DNA from: Bacteroidota bacterium
Lineage (GTDB): Bacteria; Bacteroidota; Bacteroidia; Chitinophagales; LD1
Length of the DNA: 8,526 nt
Assembly (NCBI GenBank): GCA_947457525.1
Contig: CANGXE010000049.1
Coordinates: forward strand, 1 to 8,526
Direction of reading: 5' to 3'
Shown one piece after another: positions 1-6,862 of the stretch. Every line of letters starts with the position of its first letter. Position 1 is the stretch's first letter. Below the pieces are notes generated by a model that did no database searches, was not told where the DNA came from, and saw nothing but the letters and a program-made list of their open reading frames with translations. The position numbers and the translations under genes were made by a program.

Positions 1-107
1 ACCGGATAAATCCGACAATCCCGATAATTTGAATAATTCGTGGTCTCAACCGACATTTTTTCAAACTCTTTTAAGAATTCAATCGACCAATTTCTTAAAA
101 TTAACCC

Positions 108-444
108 ATGAATACTAACACCCTAAAAATTCTGCTAGATAGTAGACAACCAAAAAGAGATAATTAATACCCAGTAAGATAGGAGTAACGTATAAGCGCA
201 AGCAACTTTATTATCCGACAAACTATGGTTTAACGCGGGAAGAATTTGACAGTGCCATAAGTACTAAACCATCTTCCAAAATGAAAGATGTACATTACAA
301 GTTATACCAGTTGGAACAGCTAGCTAATACCACAGTCAATGCCGCCTCACCTTACCAACTCTGAATTCTATACTAACATTCAATTTCGTTAATTTCCATA
401 GCGTTAAATTCCCTCCAAACGATGTTTTGGATAATTGGTTATAA
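108..444 (+). pseudogene. Broken N-terminal part of a Bacteroidota-type tyrosine recombinase (integrase)
   Basis: The ATG at 108 opens a frame reading MNTNTLKILLDSRQPKRDN, then TAA at 165, then YPVR. The sense then moves to another frame at 179, giving IGVTYKRKQLYYP followed by GLTREEFDSA, and ends at TGA 362-364. A third frame from 349 continues with LPTLNSILTFNF and ends at TAA 442-444. Read together, these segments follow the order typical of Bacteroidota integrase N-termini: the YPVRI.VTYKRK strand, an LT.EEF helix, then the SAM-like core-binding domain. At least one stop and two frame changes separate the pieces. The catalytic domain with the Arg/His/Tyr residues is absent, and other genes occupy the place where it should be. 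The fragment cannot make a recombinase. It marks an old integration or deletion edge. Family recognition is from memory of the motif pattern; the exact subfamily is unknown. Confidence 0.72.
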
Positions 445-476
445 TGTTTTTAGTATCAGTTACAATGATTTACTTT

Positions 477-1727
477 TTAAAAGAAACGCTCTACTAGATT
501 TTTAGCATAAACAGCAGATAACTCCACCGTGGAAAAATTAAGCAACTCGCCCAGATAATAAGTATTATTAAATCCCTGTATGGATTCCAATTTGGGATAA
601 AATCCATCCTGCATATCCTGAGTATCCACATGCGGAAAGTATTTCCATTTTACTATCTGTTCTACTTTAATCAGACTTCCACCTAACTTAGAAATGCATT
701 CCTCGATGTTATGAAACATAGCTGCATCTGATACCGTAAAGTCGCTTAATACATAAAGGGTATAAATGTTCGTGTCAGTATATCTTTTATACCAAAAAAC
801 AGGATGTCCCTTTTTTGAAGGGCTGAAATGGGCAGGTATAAAGCCTGTTTGATTAGGAAAGTTTTCTAAACGACATAGATAAGTTATATACTCTGTATAT
901 TTTATTTTTGAAAACAATTCAGCTTCTGCCTTTGTAGTATCCATGAAACAAAAAGTTTCTTCTAAAGGGCAGGTCAACATCAATACATCTGCCCTTAACT
1001 GTTGCTTATCCGTATCTATTGTAATAACATTCTCTTTTCTGGCAATTCGTTTAATGGAGGTGTTATAAAACACCTTATGACGGTCCGCTATCTTCTTCCA
1101 TAGTCCCTGAATCCCTTCAGGAAAAATGTAAATAGCTCTCCTCATATACGAAACGAGCGAAGCCCAGTCGTTATACTTCAAAGTATATGCGGCTGGCACT
1201 TCCTCCCAATACCCATAACCAAAGCCGGTAAAGAATCGCTCAAATTTATCTTCGACTAAAGGGATGTTATTCATCTTTGCCCAATGATGAAAGTTATCGA
1301 ATAGTTCCAGTTCACACTGTGCCAATCCAGGCTCTTGCACCTTGGGGAATTGTAGCAACAAACGATGGTAACGCAATAACAACTGCCAGAAAAATGAAAA
1401 TTTATCAGGGAAAGAAAGTGTATCCGGACATACTCCCCCGGTTTCTAAATCGAATAAATTGTCCTGACCAAAAACAACTGGTTTAATTGGGACTTCATAT
1501 ATCTCAACAAGATCCATAATGGTTTTGTTGTTTGCTGAAATAATACCTGCACCCAGTTCGTAACTGCGCCCTTCATATTCAACTGACCGGCATTTACCTC
1601 CGGCAAATGATTCCTTTTCAAGAATAATGACATTCGTATACCCTTTATTGAGTAAAGTTTCTGCTGCGGTTAAGCCAGCTGCTCCTGCACCTATAATAAT
1701 GAATCTAGTGTCTTTGCTCTTTTTCAT
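477..1727 (-). CDS. FAD-dependent polyunsaturated fatty acid isomerase-like protein (PAI family)
   Basis: A 416-residue flavoprotein. The Rossmann FAD motif GAGAAGL sits near residues 13-19, followed by the acidic ILEKE strand end and GGKC near 43-46. The middle holds FTGFGYGYWEEVPAAYTLKY (about 166-185). The C-terminus has a second FAD-contact stretch, YYLGELLNFST, and ends VERFF. Compared with my memory of the C. acnes linoleate isomerase PAI, the N-terminus aligns without gaps from residue 1 (SKDTR against SKDSR), and the central block and KYFPHV stretch also match. PAI shifts a cis double bond of linoleic acid to give conjugated linoleic acid, with FAD as cofactor. An in-frame GTG lies one codon upstream (1730); I chose the ATG because it matches the PAI start. 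The gene begins 14 bp after the stop of the saturase-like gene, so the two are probably co-transcribed. The position equivalent to PAI Arg88 reads Gln, so the substrate may differ. Confidence 0.8.
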   Translation of the reverse strand: MKKSKDTRFIIIGAGAAGLTAAETLLNKGYTNVIILEKESFAGGKCRSVEYEGRSYELGAGIISANNKTIMDLVEIYEVPIKPVVFGQDNLFDLETGGVCPDTLSFPDKFSFFWQLLLRYHRLLLQFPKVQEPGLAQCELELFDNFHHWAKMNNIPLVEDKFERFFTGFGYGYWEEVPAAYTLKYNDWASLVSYMRRAIYIFPEGIQGLWKKIADRHKVFYNTSIKRIARKENVITIDTDKQQLRADVLMLTCPLEETFCFMDTTKAEAELFSKIKYTEYITYLCRLENFPNQTGFIPAHFSPSKKGHPVFWYKRYTDTNIYTLYVLSDFTVSDAAMFHNIEECISKLGGSLIKVEQIVKWKYFPHVDTQDMQDGFYPKLESIQGFNNTYYLGELLNFSTVELSAVYAKNLVERFF

Positions 1728-1741
1728 CACCTAATCACAGT

Positions 1742-3355
1742 TTAAGCCAAATGCTTCTTACTTTTTACTTTTGCGAGCATATTTTTTTTCAAAATAGACG
1801 TTGCGCATAGTACTCCACCCATCATCGCTCCAGATACTCCAGCGATAAATACATCCTGTCCGGTGAGATAGAGATTTTTGACAGGCGTTGCAGGTTTTAA
1901 AATTCTATTACGAAAACGTTCTGGTGTGTGAGCTAATCCATAAATTTCACCAAAGTCATTGTGTGTAAATGTTTTGGTAGAAAGAGGGGTAGACAATTCG
2001 TAGTAATCAATTTCGCCTTTTAAATGCGGCTTTATTTGAAACAACTTCTGCAATAATTGTTGGGCTATTTGTTCCTTTAAAGCCGTATATTCAGTTCCCC
2101 TTTTGCCCCAAATTGTATTTTCCCATTTATCAAACCATTCATAGGGCACTAGTGTCACAATTTCAATAGTGCTTTTACCCGGATACCGTTTATCCCAATC
2201 GGGGTCTTTTGCTGAAGGAAAAGAAATATAAGCCACGGGAATTGGATCCCCCTGCTGTTGATATGCAACTTGAGTTTCATCATGATTGTAGTTTGAAGAA
2301 AAAACCCAGTAGTTGCATTTGGGCAGTTGAAGTTGAGCAGCCGATTTTTTAAAACCGATATAAAGACAAACATGAGCCGTTGAGGATGACAAACATTCAA
2401 CATTTTCAGTAAGCCGATATTTCCGTATAGTGTTTTCATCCAATAATTTCAGGAATGTATTCTTTATGCCTGTGTCACTGATTATCAAAGGAGCATAGAT
2501 AATTTTATCATCTTTCATTTTCACTCCGACCGCTGTATTATCTTCTACTAGAATAGATTTAACTTCTGCACTATATAATACCATACCTCCATTCCCTTCT
2601 ATAACCGAACTAATTGTGCTCGAAATAACCGAAGAACCACCAACGGGATAGGAAGCACCATTCATATAATGATTGGCAACCATAGCATGTATATAAAAAC
2701 TACTTTTAGCAGGAGGTAAACCATAATCACCATACTGAGCAGTAAGTACGCCAATTAGCTCTTGATTATCTGTAAGTTCCTCCAGCACTTCACGAGTGGT
2801 TCTATCAGTATATTTCAGAAGAGGTTGCCGTAGAAACGAACCAATGATTTTGGATAGAACAGATGGAAGAACTTTATCAACGTAATACCCCATTCCCACG
2901 TTTTCGACTCTCGCCAATAAGTCAAAATAACGGTCTATCGAATAATGATCCTTTATAGATGGGAAATACTTTTTGAGTTGCGATTTACATCTTTCTTTTC
3001 CCTTATAAAAAGCAAATTCTCTGTCTCCAAAGACTGCCACATCATATTTCTCATCCATGGCCGTCCATTCAAGCTTCCCGTTCGTAATGTAGTCGAATAC
3101 TTTTCGAACAATACTGTTTTTATCATACACATCCCCGATATAATGAAGTCCCACATCCCACTGATAACCATCTCTTTTAAAAACATGTGTATATCCACCC
3201 ACAGCATAATGCTGTTCCAGGACTAATATCTTCTTACCTTCCTTTGCCAGAAGCGCAGCTATACACAAGCCTCCCATTCCCGAACCTATTACAATAGCAT
3301 CAAACTTTTCGTCAATTTTCGAAAGAAGCTTATAAGAATGACCTGTTTTTTGCAT
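1742..3355 (-). CDS. Retinol saturase / phytoene desaturase-like FAD oxidoreductase
   Basis: A 537-residue protein of the carotenoid desaturase / all-trans-retinol 13,14-reductase group. The dinucleotide-binding motif IGSGMGGL lies at residues 23-30, followed by LVLEQH near 44-49, GGYTHVF near 53-59 and VGLHYIG near 68-74. The C-terminal FAD motif NLYLTGQDVFIAGVSGAMMG starts at residue 494. The central YPVGGSS and AFPSSKDP-like stretch (FPSAKDPDWDKRYP) also match vertebrate RetSat as I remember it. Vertebrate RetSat is about 610 residues; this version lacks the N-terminal targeting part. Family members add or remove hydrogens at polyene double bonds of carotenoids, retinoids or related lipids; direction and substrate cannot be read from sequence. 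It is first in a two-gene unit with the PAI-like isomerase. The ATG start has no clear Shine-Dalgarno sequence, common in Bacteroidota. No carotenoid synthesis genes (crtB, crtE, crtY) lie within the window. Confidence 0.83.
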   Translation of the reverse strand: MQKTGHSYKLLSKIDEKFDAIVIGSGMGGLCIAALLAKEGKKILVLEQHYAVGGYTHVFKRDGYQWDVGLHYIGDVYDKNSIVRKVFDYITNGKLEWTAMDEKYDVAVFGDREFAFYKGKERCKSQLKKYFPSIKDHYSIDRYFDLLARVENVGMGYYVDKVLPSVLSKIIGSFLRQPLLKYTDRTTREVLEELTDNQELIGVLTAQYGDYGLPPAKSSFYIHAMVANHYMNGASYPVGGSSVISSTISSVIEGNGGMVLYSAEVKSILVEDNTAVGVKMKDDKIIYAPLIISDTGIKNTFLKLLDENTIRKYRLTENVECLSSSTAHVCLYIGFKKSAAQLQLPKCNYWVFSSNYNHDETQVAYQQQGDPIPVAYISFPSAKDPDWDKRYPGKSTIEIVTLVPYEWFDKWENTIWGKRGTEYTALKEQIAQQLLQKLFQIKPHLKGEIDYYELSTPLSTKTFTHNDFGEIYGLAHTPERFRNRILKPATPVKNLYLTGQDVFIAGVSGAMMGGVLCATSILKKNMLAKVKSKKHLA

Positions 3356-4016
3356 CGGATATTAGTTCATTTTTATCTCAAAAGCGTGTTCATGCAGTTT
3401 GTTGCATTTCGGGTTTTGGTGAAGAAACATCAGGTGACTTATCCATGCGTCTATTTATTAAACAACAAAAATCAGCTAAAATCTTTACTTGACCGATGAC
3501 CCGGATCATCAATAATTGTGAGATATATCATTTCCCAATACGGCTTGTGAAAAAAATGAACACAGTTATGTGGATGAGCCGGACACCGAGATCAATAAAG
3601 GCCGTGGCGGATTGAGCATCGAGTTTATAAAATTCATTAAACTATCGAGAATGACTTAGAATATTGATTAGCATTGCGTTAGCTCCATAATAGAGGTGGT
3701 CAAAAAAATCCGGCCTCTGCTGATTTGCAATTCTGGCCTAATATGTTCTAAGCCTCCGGCTCCTCCACTCAAAAGCTCGTTTTTCTGGTTCCCGATGGGA
3801 CGTATCCCATAGGGGTCTACACCAGACAGCAAGTAGACCAGATAATAACATAAATGTAGACCCTTATGAAACGTGAAAGCAAAGCAATACAAAAGATACA
3901 TTCCAGTACTTTTAAAGGAAAAACTGGATAAACTAGTTTGCCAGCGTAAAGATGACCTGTATGTCATCCTTGACCTTACACAGATTGTCCCTTAGGAGTA
4001 TTCATTTACACAAAAT
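3356..4016. other. Gene-poor stretch with short decayed reading frames
   Basis: No convincing gene was found. Short open pieces that look protein-like occur but lack starts or length. One on + near 3548-3658 contains EHSYVDEPDTEINKGRGG, faintly like the HGR region of ISAs1-type transposases. Another on + near 3870-3995 contains KRYIPVLLKEKLDKLV and DDLYVILDLTQIVP. They may be remains of mobile genes, but this is weak. The stretch also holds a hairpin and GTAGACC repeats (3791-3863), listed separately. Confidence 0.5.
3791..3863. repeat. Hairpin followed by repeated GTAGACC sites
   Basis: ATGGGA (3795-3800) and TCCCAT (3805-3810) form a perfect 6-bp stem with loop CGTA. It extends after one G/A mismatch by CCC (3791-3793) and GGG (3812-3814). 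Next come GGGTCTAC (3813-3820) and its exact inverse GTAGACCC (3856-3863), with a further GTAGACC at 3833-3839, 23 bp before the last copy. A stem plus spaced half-sites resembles a binding site for a relaxase or recombinase, but no such gene is intact in the window. The role is unknown. Confidence 0.45.
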
Positions 4017-4049
4017 AAAAAGCCAAATATTTAACATACTTGGCTTTTT
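4017..4049. terminator. Intrinsic terminator, probably bidirectional
   Basis: AAAAAGCCAA (4017-4026) and TTGGCTTTTT (4040-4049) form a perfect 10-bp stem with a 13-nt loop. The stem has a U-run on its 3' side in both directions. It starts 18 bp after the stop of the lipoprotein gene on the minus strand and would end that transcript. Confidence 0.85.
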
Positions 4050-4066
4050 GAAACGAGTGCATTGAA

Positions 4067-5095
4067 TTAGAAAGTTAAGCGAAGTCCAGCACCTCCATTT
4101 AAATACTCCCCTCCACTTAATTGTTTAACTACAGTTTTTCCATCCCAATTAGAGCCTTTTGATTTTGTAGCAACATCAACAAAATTCAAATTCGAATGAA
4201 ACCTACCAATCAACGATAGGTTTTTGTAGAGCTTTATATCTAGACCTCCACCAAGCTGAAACCCTAACCTAGTTACAGCGCTAAACATAGGATTATCTAT
4301 TATATAAGGAGAAATATTTAACCCACCATTCAATCTGACCTTCAAAAATCTACCCAATAGGAACTCAGGCATTACACCTAAACCAATTCTGAAATTTTGC
4401 CCAATTCCGAAATTCATTGTTTGGTCATTTGAGTTATTGTCTTTAAGTAATCCAGTCAAACTTTCTTTTTCTGACAACGGGGCATGTAATGATATGTATG
4501 CACGCAGTTTTATTTCATCCATATCATTAAAAAGATAATCAAACTGTACCCCCCCAACATTGCCTACTGTGCCCTCTAGGCCATACTTCGGGTCGTTTTC
4601 ATCTATAGAATTGATATAATCTAGCCTTCTTACTGGCTTTTTCAATTTATCATACTGTACTACAGATTTTGGCAAGGTGTCAACTTGATAAATCTTGCTG
4701 TACTTAGCGGGGAACCCTGATACATTAATAATGTACTCACGTAACCGCCCTCTTGACTTGGATACAGTTTTACTAAAGATTGGGTCCACCACGTAATCGC
4801 AATTGTGAGTTGTCATAAACAATTGCAAAGCATTACTTTTCAGGTCAGATAGCCTCAAGTTGAGTGGGTCTGATTTTTTCTTATTCAAGGGTGTGTTGTA
4901 AGCAACCTCTTTTCTGGCACTTTCAACTTGTAGGTCGGCAACCAATGGTCTTAATATCAATCCGCTCTGATGGGCATTCAATTGATAGTCTCTGGAATTG
5001 GTTGATTTTGTTACTAACATCTTTTTGGAGCAAGAGGAAATAACGAGCAACAAAACGATAACAGATAATTGTAAAGTATTAGAGATTTTTCTCAT
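4067..5095 (-). CDS. Lipoprotein with barrel-like C-terminal domain, function unknown
   Basis: A 342-residue exported protein. The N-terminus MRKISNTLQLSVIVLLLVIS is a positively charged start plus hydrophobic core, ending in a lipobox-like ISSC with the lipidated cysteine at residue 22. The next part, with LRPLVADLQVESARKEV and later DYVVDPIFSKTVSK and VSGFPAKYSKIY, has a layout I recognise from small Bacteroidota lipoproteins of unknown role. The last 120 or so residues are alternating, glycine-rich strands ending in RLTF; a terminal Phe is typical of outer membrane beta-barrels. A longer frame begins at a TTG (5128). I reject it because the predicted promoter lies inside it and the signal peptide starts at the ATG used here. 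The gene appears to be transcribed alone, between its own promoter and the terminator at 4017-4049. A surface or outer membrane location is likely; activity is unknown. Confidence 0.8.
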   Translation of the reverse strand: MRKISNTLQLSVIVLLLVISSCSKKMLVTKSTNSRDYQLNAHQSGLILRPLVADLQVESARKEVAYNTPLNKKKSDPLNLRLSDLKSNALQLFMTTHNCDYVVDPIFSKTVSKSRGRLREYIINVSGFPAKYSKIYQVDTLPKSVVQYDKLKKPVRRLDYINSIDENDPKYGLEGTVGNVGGVQFDYLFNDMDEIKLRAYISLHAPLSEKESLTGLLKDNNSNDQTMNFGIGQNFRIGLGVMPEFLLGRFLKVRLNGGLNISPYIIDNPMFSAVTRLGFQLGGGLDIKLYKNLSLIGRFHSNLNFVDVATKSKGSNWDGKTVVKQLSGGEYLNGGAGLRLTF

Positions 5096-5111
5096 GGTTA
5101 TTTGTTTTAAA

Positions 5112-5141
5112 CAAAAATAATTACGCAAATGAGAAAATCAA
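5112..5141 (-). promoter_or_regulatory. Bacteroidota-type promoter of the lipoprotein gene
   Basis: On the minus strand TTG (5141-5139) is followed after 19 nt by TATTTTTG (5119-5112), matching the TTG / TAnnTTTG pattern of the Bacteroidota primary sigma factor. The last base of the -7 element is 16 nt before the ATG at 5095, giving a short leader. Confidence 0.6.
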
Positions 5142-5159
5142 TTATTTAGGATATTAAAA

Positions 5160-5315
5160 ATGTCTTCTGTGAGTTGCACAGAAATAAATGAAAGCAATAC
5201 AAATGAGTTTAGTTTACAAGAAATATCACATCATGAATTTGCAGATATTTTTAGAGAAACAAACTGTTTAAGATTACAAGAAACACCCATTCTTAGCCTA
5301 AATCTCAATGAATAA
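5160..5315 (+). CDS. Possible 51-residue protein, unidentified
   Basis: An ATG at 5160 opens a 51-codon frame ending at TAA 5313-5315, in the gap between the lipoprotein gene and the cysteine-containing gene. The product begins MSSVSCTEINESNTNEFSLQ and ends LSLNLNE. It is polar and acidic, with no membrane segment or motif I recognise. TTAGGA lies about 9 nt before the ATG and could be a ribosome binding site. The reading is divergent from the lipoprotein gene, whose promoter lies just beside it. It could be a genuine small protein, the remains of a larger gene, or chance. No homologue comes to mind. Confidence 0.3.
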   Translation: MSSVSCTEINESNTNEFSLQEISHHEFADIFRETNCLRLQETPILSLNLNE

Positions 5316-5375
5316 CTTAAGTGTTGATTGTTAATCGCTTAGTGCATAAAATCTCGTCCTTACAAGACAACTCTT

Positions 5376-5936
5376 TCAATAGTCATTAGCACAACAAGAT
5401 TTTACCGCCATCAACTCTAATTCGCCTTTGTCAGATACACCAGTCGGTTCTGCATTACGGATTTTTTCTGCCAGATGCTGAACCCGCAATTTGTTTTTAC
5501 AATCCAGCAGCACTTCACTCAATATTGAGTTTACATCGGGAGTGTGATAGTGTTCAATCCTGTCTGATATTAAATCATGAGCATACTGATAGTTGGCAAG
5601 AAAATAGTTACAGATTATCGTGCAAACAAGCCATGAGTCTTCTGGTTTGTAATGCTCATTAAGTTCATTTGCATACTCCAATGCTAAAGGATAATCGTCC
5701 TGATGGAAAGCATCATACATATTCTGGTATACCTTGCGTTCCATCTCTGCTATATCTCCGAATTTATACCCCAATTCACGTCTTAGGGGTATGAAGTTTT
5801 TTATCTTGGATTCATTCAGCACAAATCGCTCTTCATACCACTTGCGTAATGCTTCATGGTCATATCGGAAGCAAAATCCCAAATCACGACATTCATCGCA
5901 GAGGGTTCCGCTTTCTTCAGTAACATCATTTTTCAT
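5376..5936 (-). CDS. Unknown protein with N-terminal cysteine cluster and helical body
   Basis: A 186-residue soluble protein with no signal peptide or membrane segment. Near the N-terminus it has C-x2-C-x5-C (Cys13, Cys16, Cys22 in TLCDECRDLGFCF), and a CC pair at residues 181-182. These could bind metal, but the spacing matches no zinc finger I can name. From about residue 60 the sequence is amphipathic helices with Tyr/Leu/Ala spacing (YQNMYDAFHQDDYPLALEYA, then LVCTIICNYFLANYQYAHDL), suggesting a short TPR-like helical repeat. The start ATG overlaps the stop of the upstream YbjN-like gene as ATGA, so translation is probably coupled and the products may work together. A weak imperfect hairpin near 5318-5341 may follow the gene. 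I do not recognise the family and give no function. Confidence 0.75.
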   Translation of the reverse strand: MKNDVTEESGTLCDECRDLGFCFRYDHEALRKWYEERFVLNESKIKNFIPLRRELGYKFGDIAEMERKVYQNMYDAFHQDDYPLALEYANELNEHYKPEDSWLVCTIICNYFLANYQYAHDLISDRIEHYHTPDVNSILSEVLLDCKNKLRVQHLAEKIRNAEPTGVSDKGELELMAVKSCCANDY

Positions 5937-6490
5937 TCTGCTGCCTCTTTATCCTTGTTTTCCTTATTTCTTAATAAATCTGCCATGATTATTGCAGGTG
6001 CTTCCTGTTCTTCTATAAGCCTATTAAATGCCCAGTAAACATCTTTAGCGGTGTTAAAATGCATTACCAGTTGATTATATAATTCAGCATTGTATAGGAG
6101 CGGAAGCAGTAGTTCCCGTTTGTAATGATATTCAACATAATTGCTTTTTACATTGATAACAACATTGCCGTAGCTAAGGATATTATTAAAGTGTGATGCT
6201 AATACAAATACTTCAATAGCGTATTCAGTCGGAAATTCATGCAGAATTTTGACACGACAGTGGTAACATCCATCAAACACTTGGTAATAAAACTTCTCTA
6301 ACTTATTCTCAGCAATCTCAAAGTGTGTTTCAATAGATTTTTCCTTCTCGAAAACGCCTGAATTAAATGCTGCCTCTGCGTGAAACTTCTTTAAATCAGC
6401 CCACAGCATATCCTCATAACACTTATGACTTAACGACAAACGATACACTCTCCTGAGATAGTATCCAACATATTTTAGAATTTCTTTCAT
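5933..6490 (-). CDS. YbjN / secretion-chaperone-fold-like protein, function unknown
   Basis: A 185-residue soluble protein. The pattern from about residue 75 to 165 resembles the YbjN / type III secretion chaperone-like fold: a strand pair (YHCRVKILHE, then YAIEVFVLASHFNNIL), a YGNVVINVKSNYVEYHYKRE hairpin, then a helix with LYNQLVMHFNTAKDVYWAFN. In that family the fold dimerises and often binds a partner protein. This assignment comes from pattern, not from a recalled homologue. The first 60 residues are charged and helical; the last 15 are Lys/Glu-rich. AGAAG lies just upstream of the ATG as a plausible ribosome binding site. The gene is first in a two-gene unit and ends in an ATGA overlap with the cysteine-containing gene. 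A dyad lies 13-26 nt before the start. Confidence 0.7.
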   Translation of the reverse strand: MKEILKYVGYYLRRVYRLSLSHKCYEDMLWADLKKFHAEAAFNSGVFEKEKSIETHFEIAENKLEKFYYQVFDGCYHCRVKILHEFPTEYAIEVFVLASHFNNILSYGNVVINVKSNYVEYHYKRELLLPLLYNAELYNQLVMHFNTAKDVYWAFNRLIEEQEAPAIIMADLLRNKENKDKEAAE

Positions 6491-6502
6491 GTTCTTCTGA
6501 AA

Positions 6503-6516
6503 TTACATTCATGTAA
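6503..6516. promoter_or_regulatory. Dyad just upstream of the YbjN-like gene
   Basis: TTACAT (6503-6508) and ATGTAA (6511-6516) form a perfect 6-bp inverted repeat with a 2-bp centre, ending 13 bp before the ATG. It is placed like an operator or leader element. No regulator is known. Confidence 0.35.
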
Positions 6517-6555
6517 ATTAAAAGATTCACCAGAGCTTATCAAAGACTCAGGAGA

Positions 6556-6628
6556 TTTTTGGCGGGAAAATTTTACAAACGCTCTGCTGTCAAAGAATCG
6601 AAAAGAATTTTTTGGTGGAAAATTTTTT
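6556..6628. repeat. Two near-identical GGnGG-AAAATTTT repeats
   Basis: TTTTTGGCGGGAAAATTTT (6556-6574) is repeated as TTTTTTGGTGGAAAATTTT (6608-6626), offset 53 bp, close to five helical turns. Both lie upstream of the YbjN-like gene and could be regulator binding sites on its promoter side. Confidence 0.45.
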
Positions 6629-6684
6629 GAATTAGCTATAGGCAAATAATAATTAGCCTTTTTACGTTGAGGTAAAAAAGAGCA

Positions 6685-6798
6685 TTATGAGCAAGTCAAA
6701 AAATAGCAAGTAATCATAAATTTTCCAGTTTTATCTGTAATTCTTACTTTCAAAGGACGACCAGAAACTACATCAACAATACTACGTTTCAGCTGATT
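6685..6798 (-). pseudogene. Possible coding remnant of 37 codons without a start
   Basis: On the minus strand a frame between two stops reads NQLKRSIVDVVSGRPLKVRI and then TDKTGKFMITCYFLTCS, ending at TAA (6687-6685). Composition looks protein-like but there is no ATG, and an in-frame TAA sits directly upstream. The opposite strand also shows a plausible short piece here. It may be a relic of a deleted gene or chance. The family is not recognised. Confidence 0.2.
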
Positions 6799-6820
6799 TT
6801 ATAAATCAAATATGAATTTT

Positions 6821-6853
6821 GGGAAGGGGGGTGAGCGCAACTGGGGGGATGGG
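6821..6853 (+). other. G-rich run with quadruplex potential
   Basis: Four G-tracts lie on the plus strand: GGG 6821-6823, GGGGGG 6826-6831, GGGGGG 6843-6848 and GGG 6851-6853. The loops are 2, 11 and 2 nt. Such tracts stand out in AT-rich DNA, and this one ends 10 bp before the hairpin array begins. Confidence 0.5.
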
Positions 6854-6862
6854 TAATTGGTG

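Noticed and set aside
416..430. Terminator hairpin after the isomerase-like gene
   Set aside because: CCAAA/TTTGG is only 5 bp and has no U-run in the minus direction.
1277..1633. Short frames on both strands inside the isomerase-like gene
   Set aside because: They lie within a well-supported flavoprotein gene and show no family features.
3548..3658. ISAs1-type transposase remnant
   Set aside because: Only a short TEINKGRGG stretch is vaguely similar, and the key His is absent. This is too weak to call.
3668..3967. 99-codon minus-strand frame
   Set aside because: The translation has no recognisable domain or ribosome binding site, and a hairpin with repeats lies inside it. It is probably chance.
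5734..6038. Plus-strand frames over the two unknown minus-strand genes
   Set aside because: They are shadows of the overlapping gene pair, with poor composition and no ribosome binding sites.
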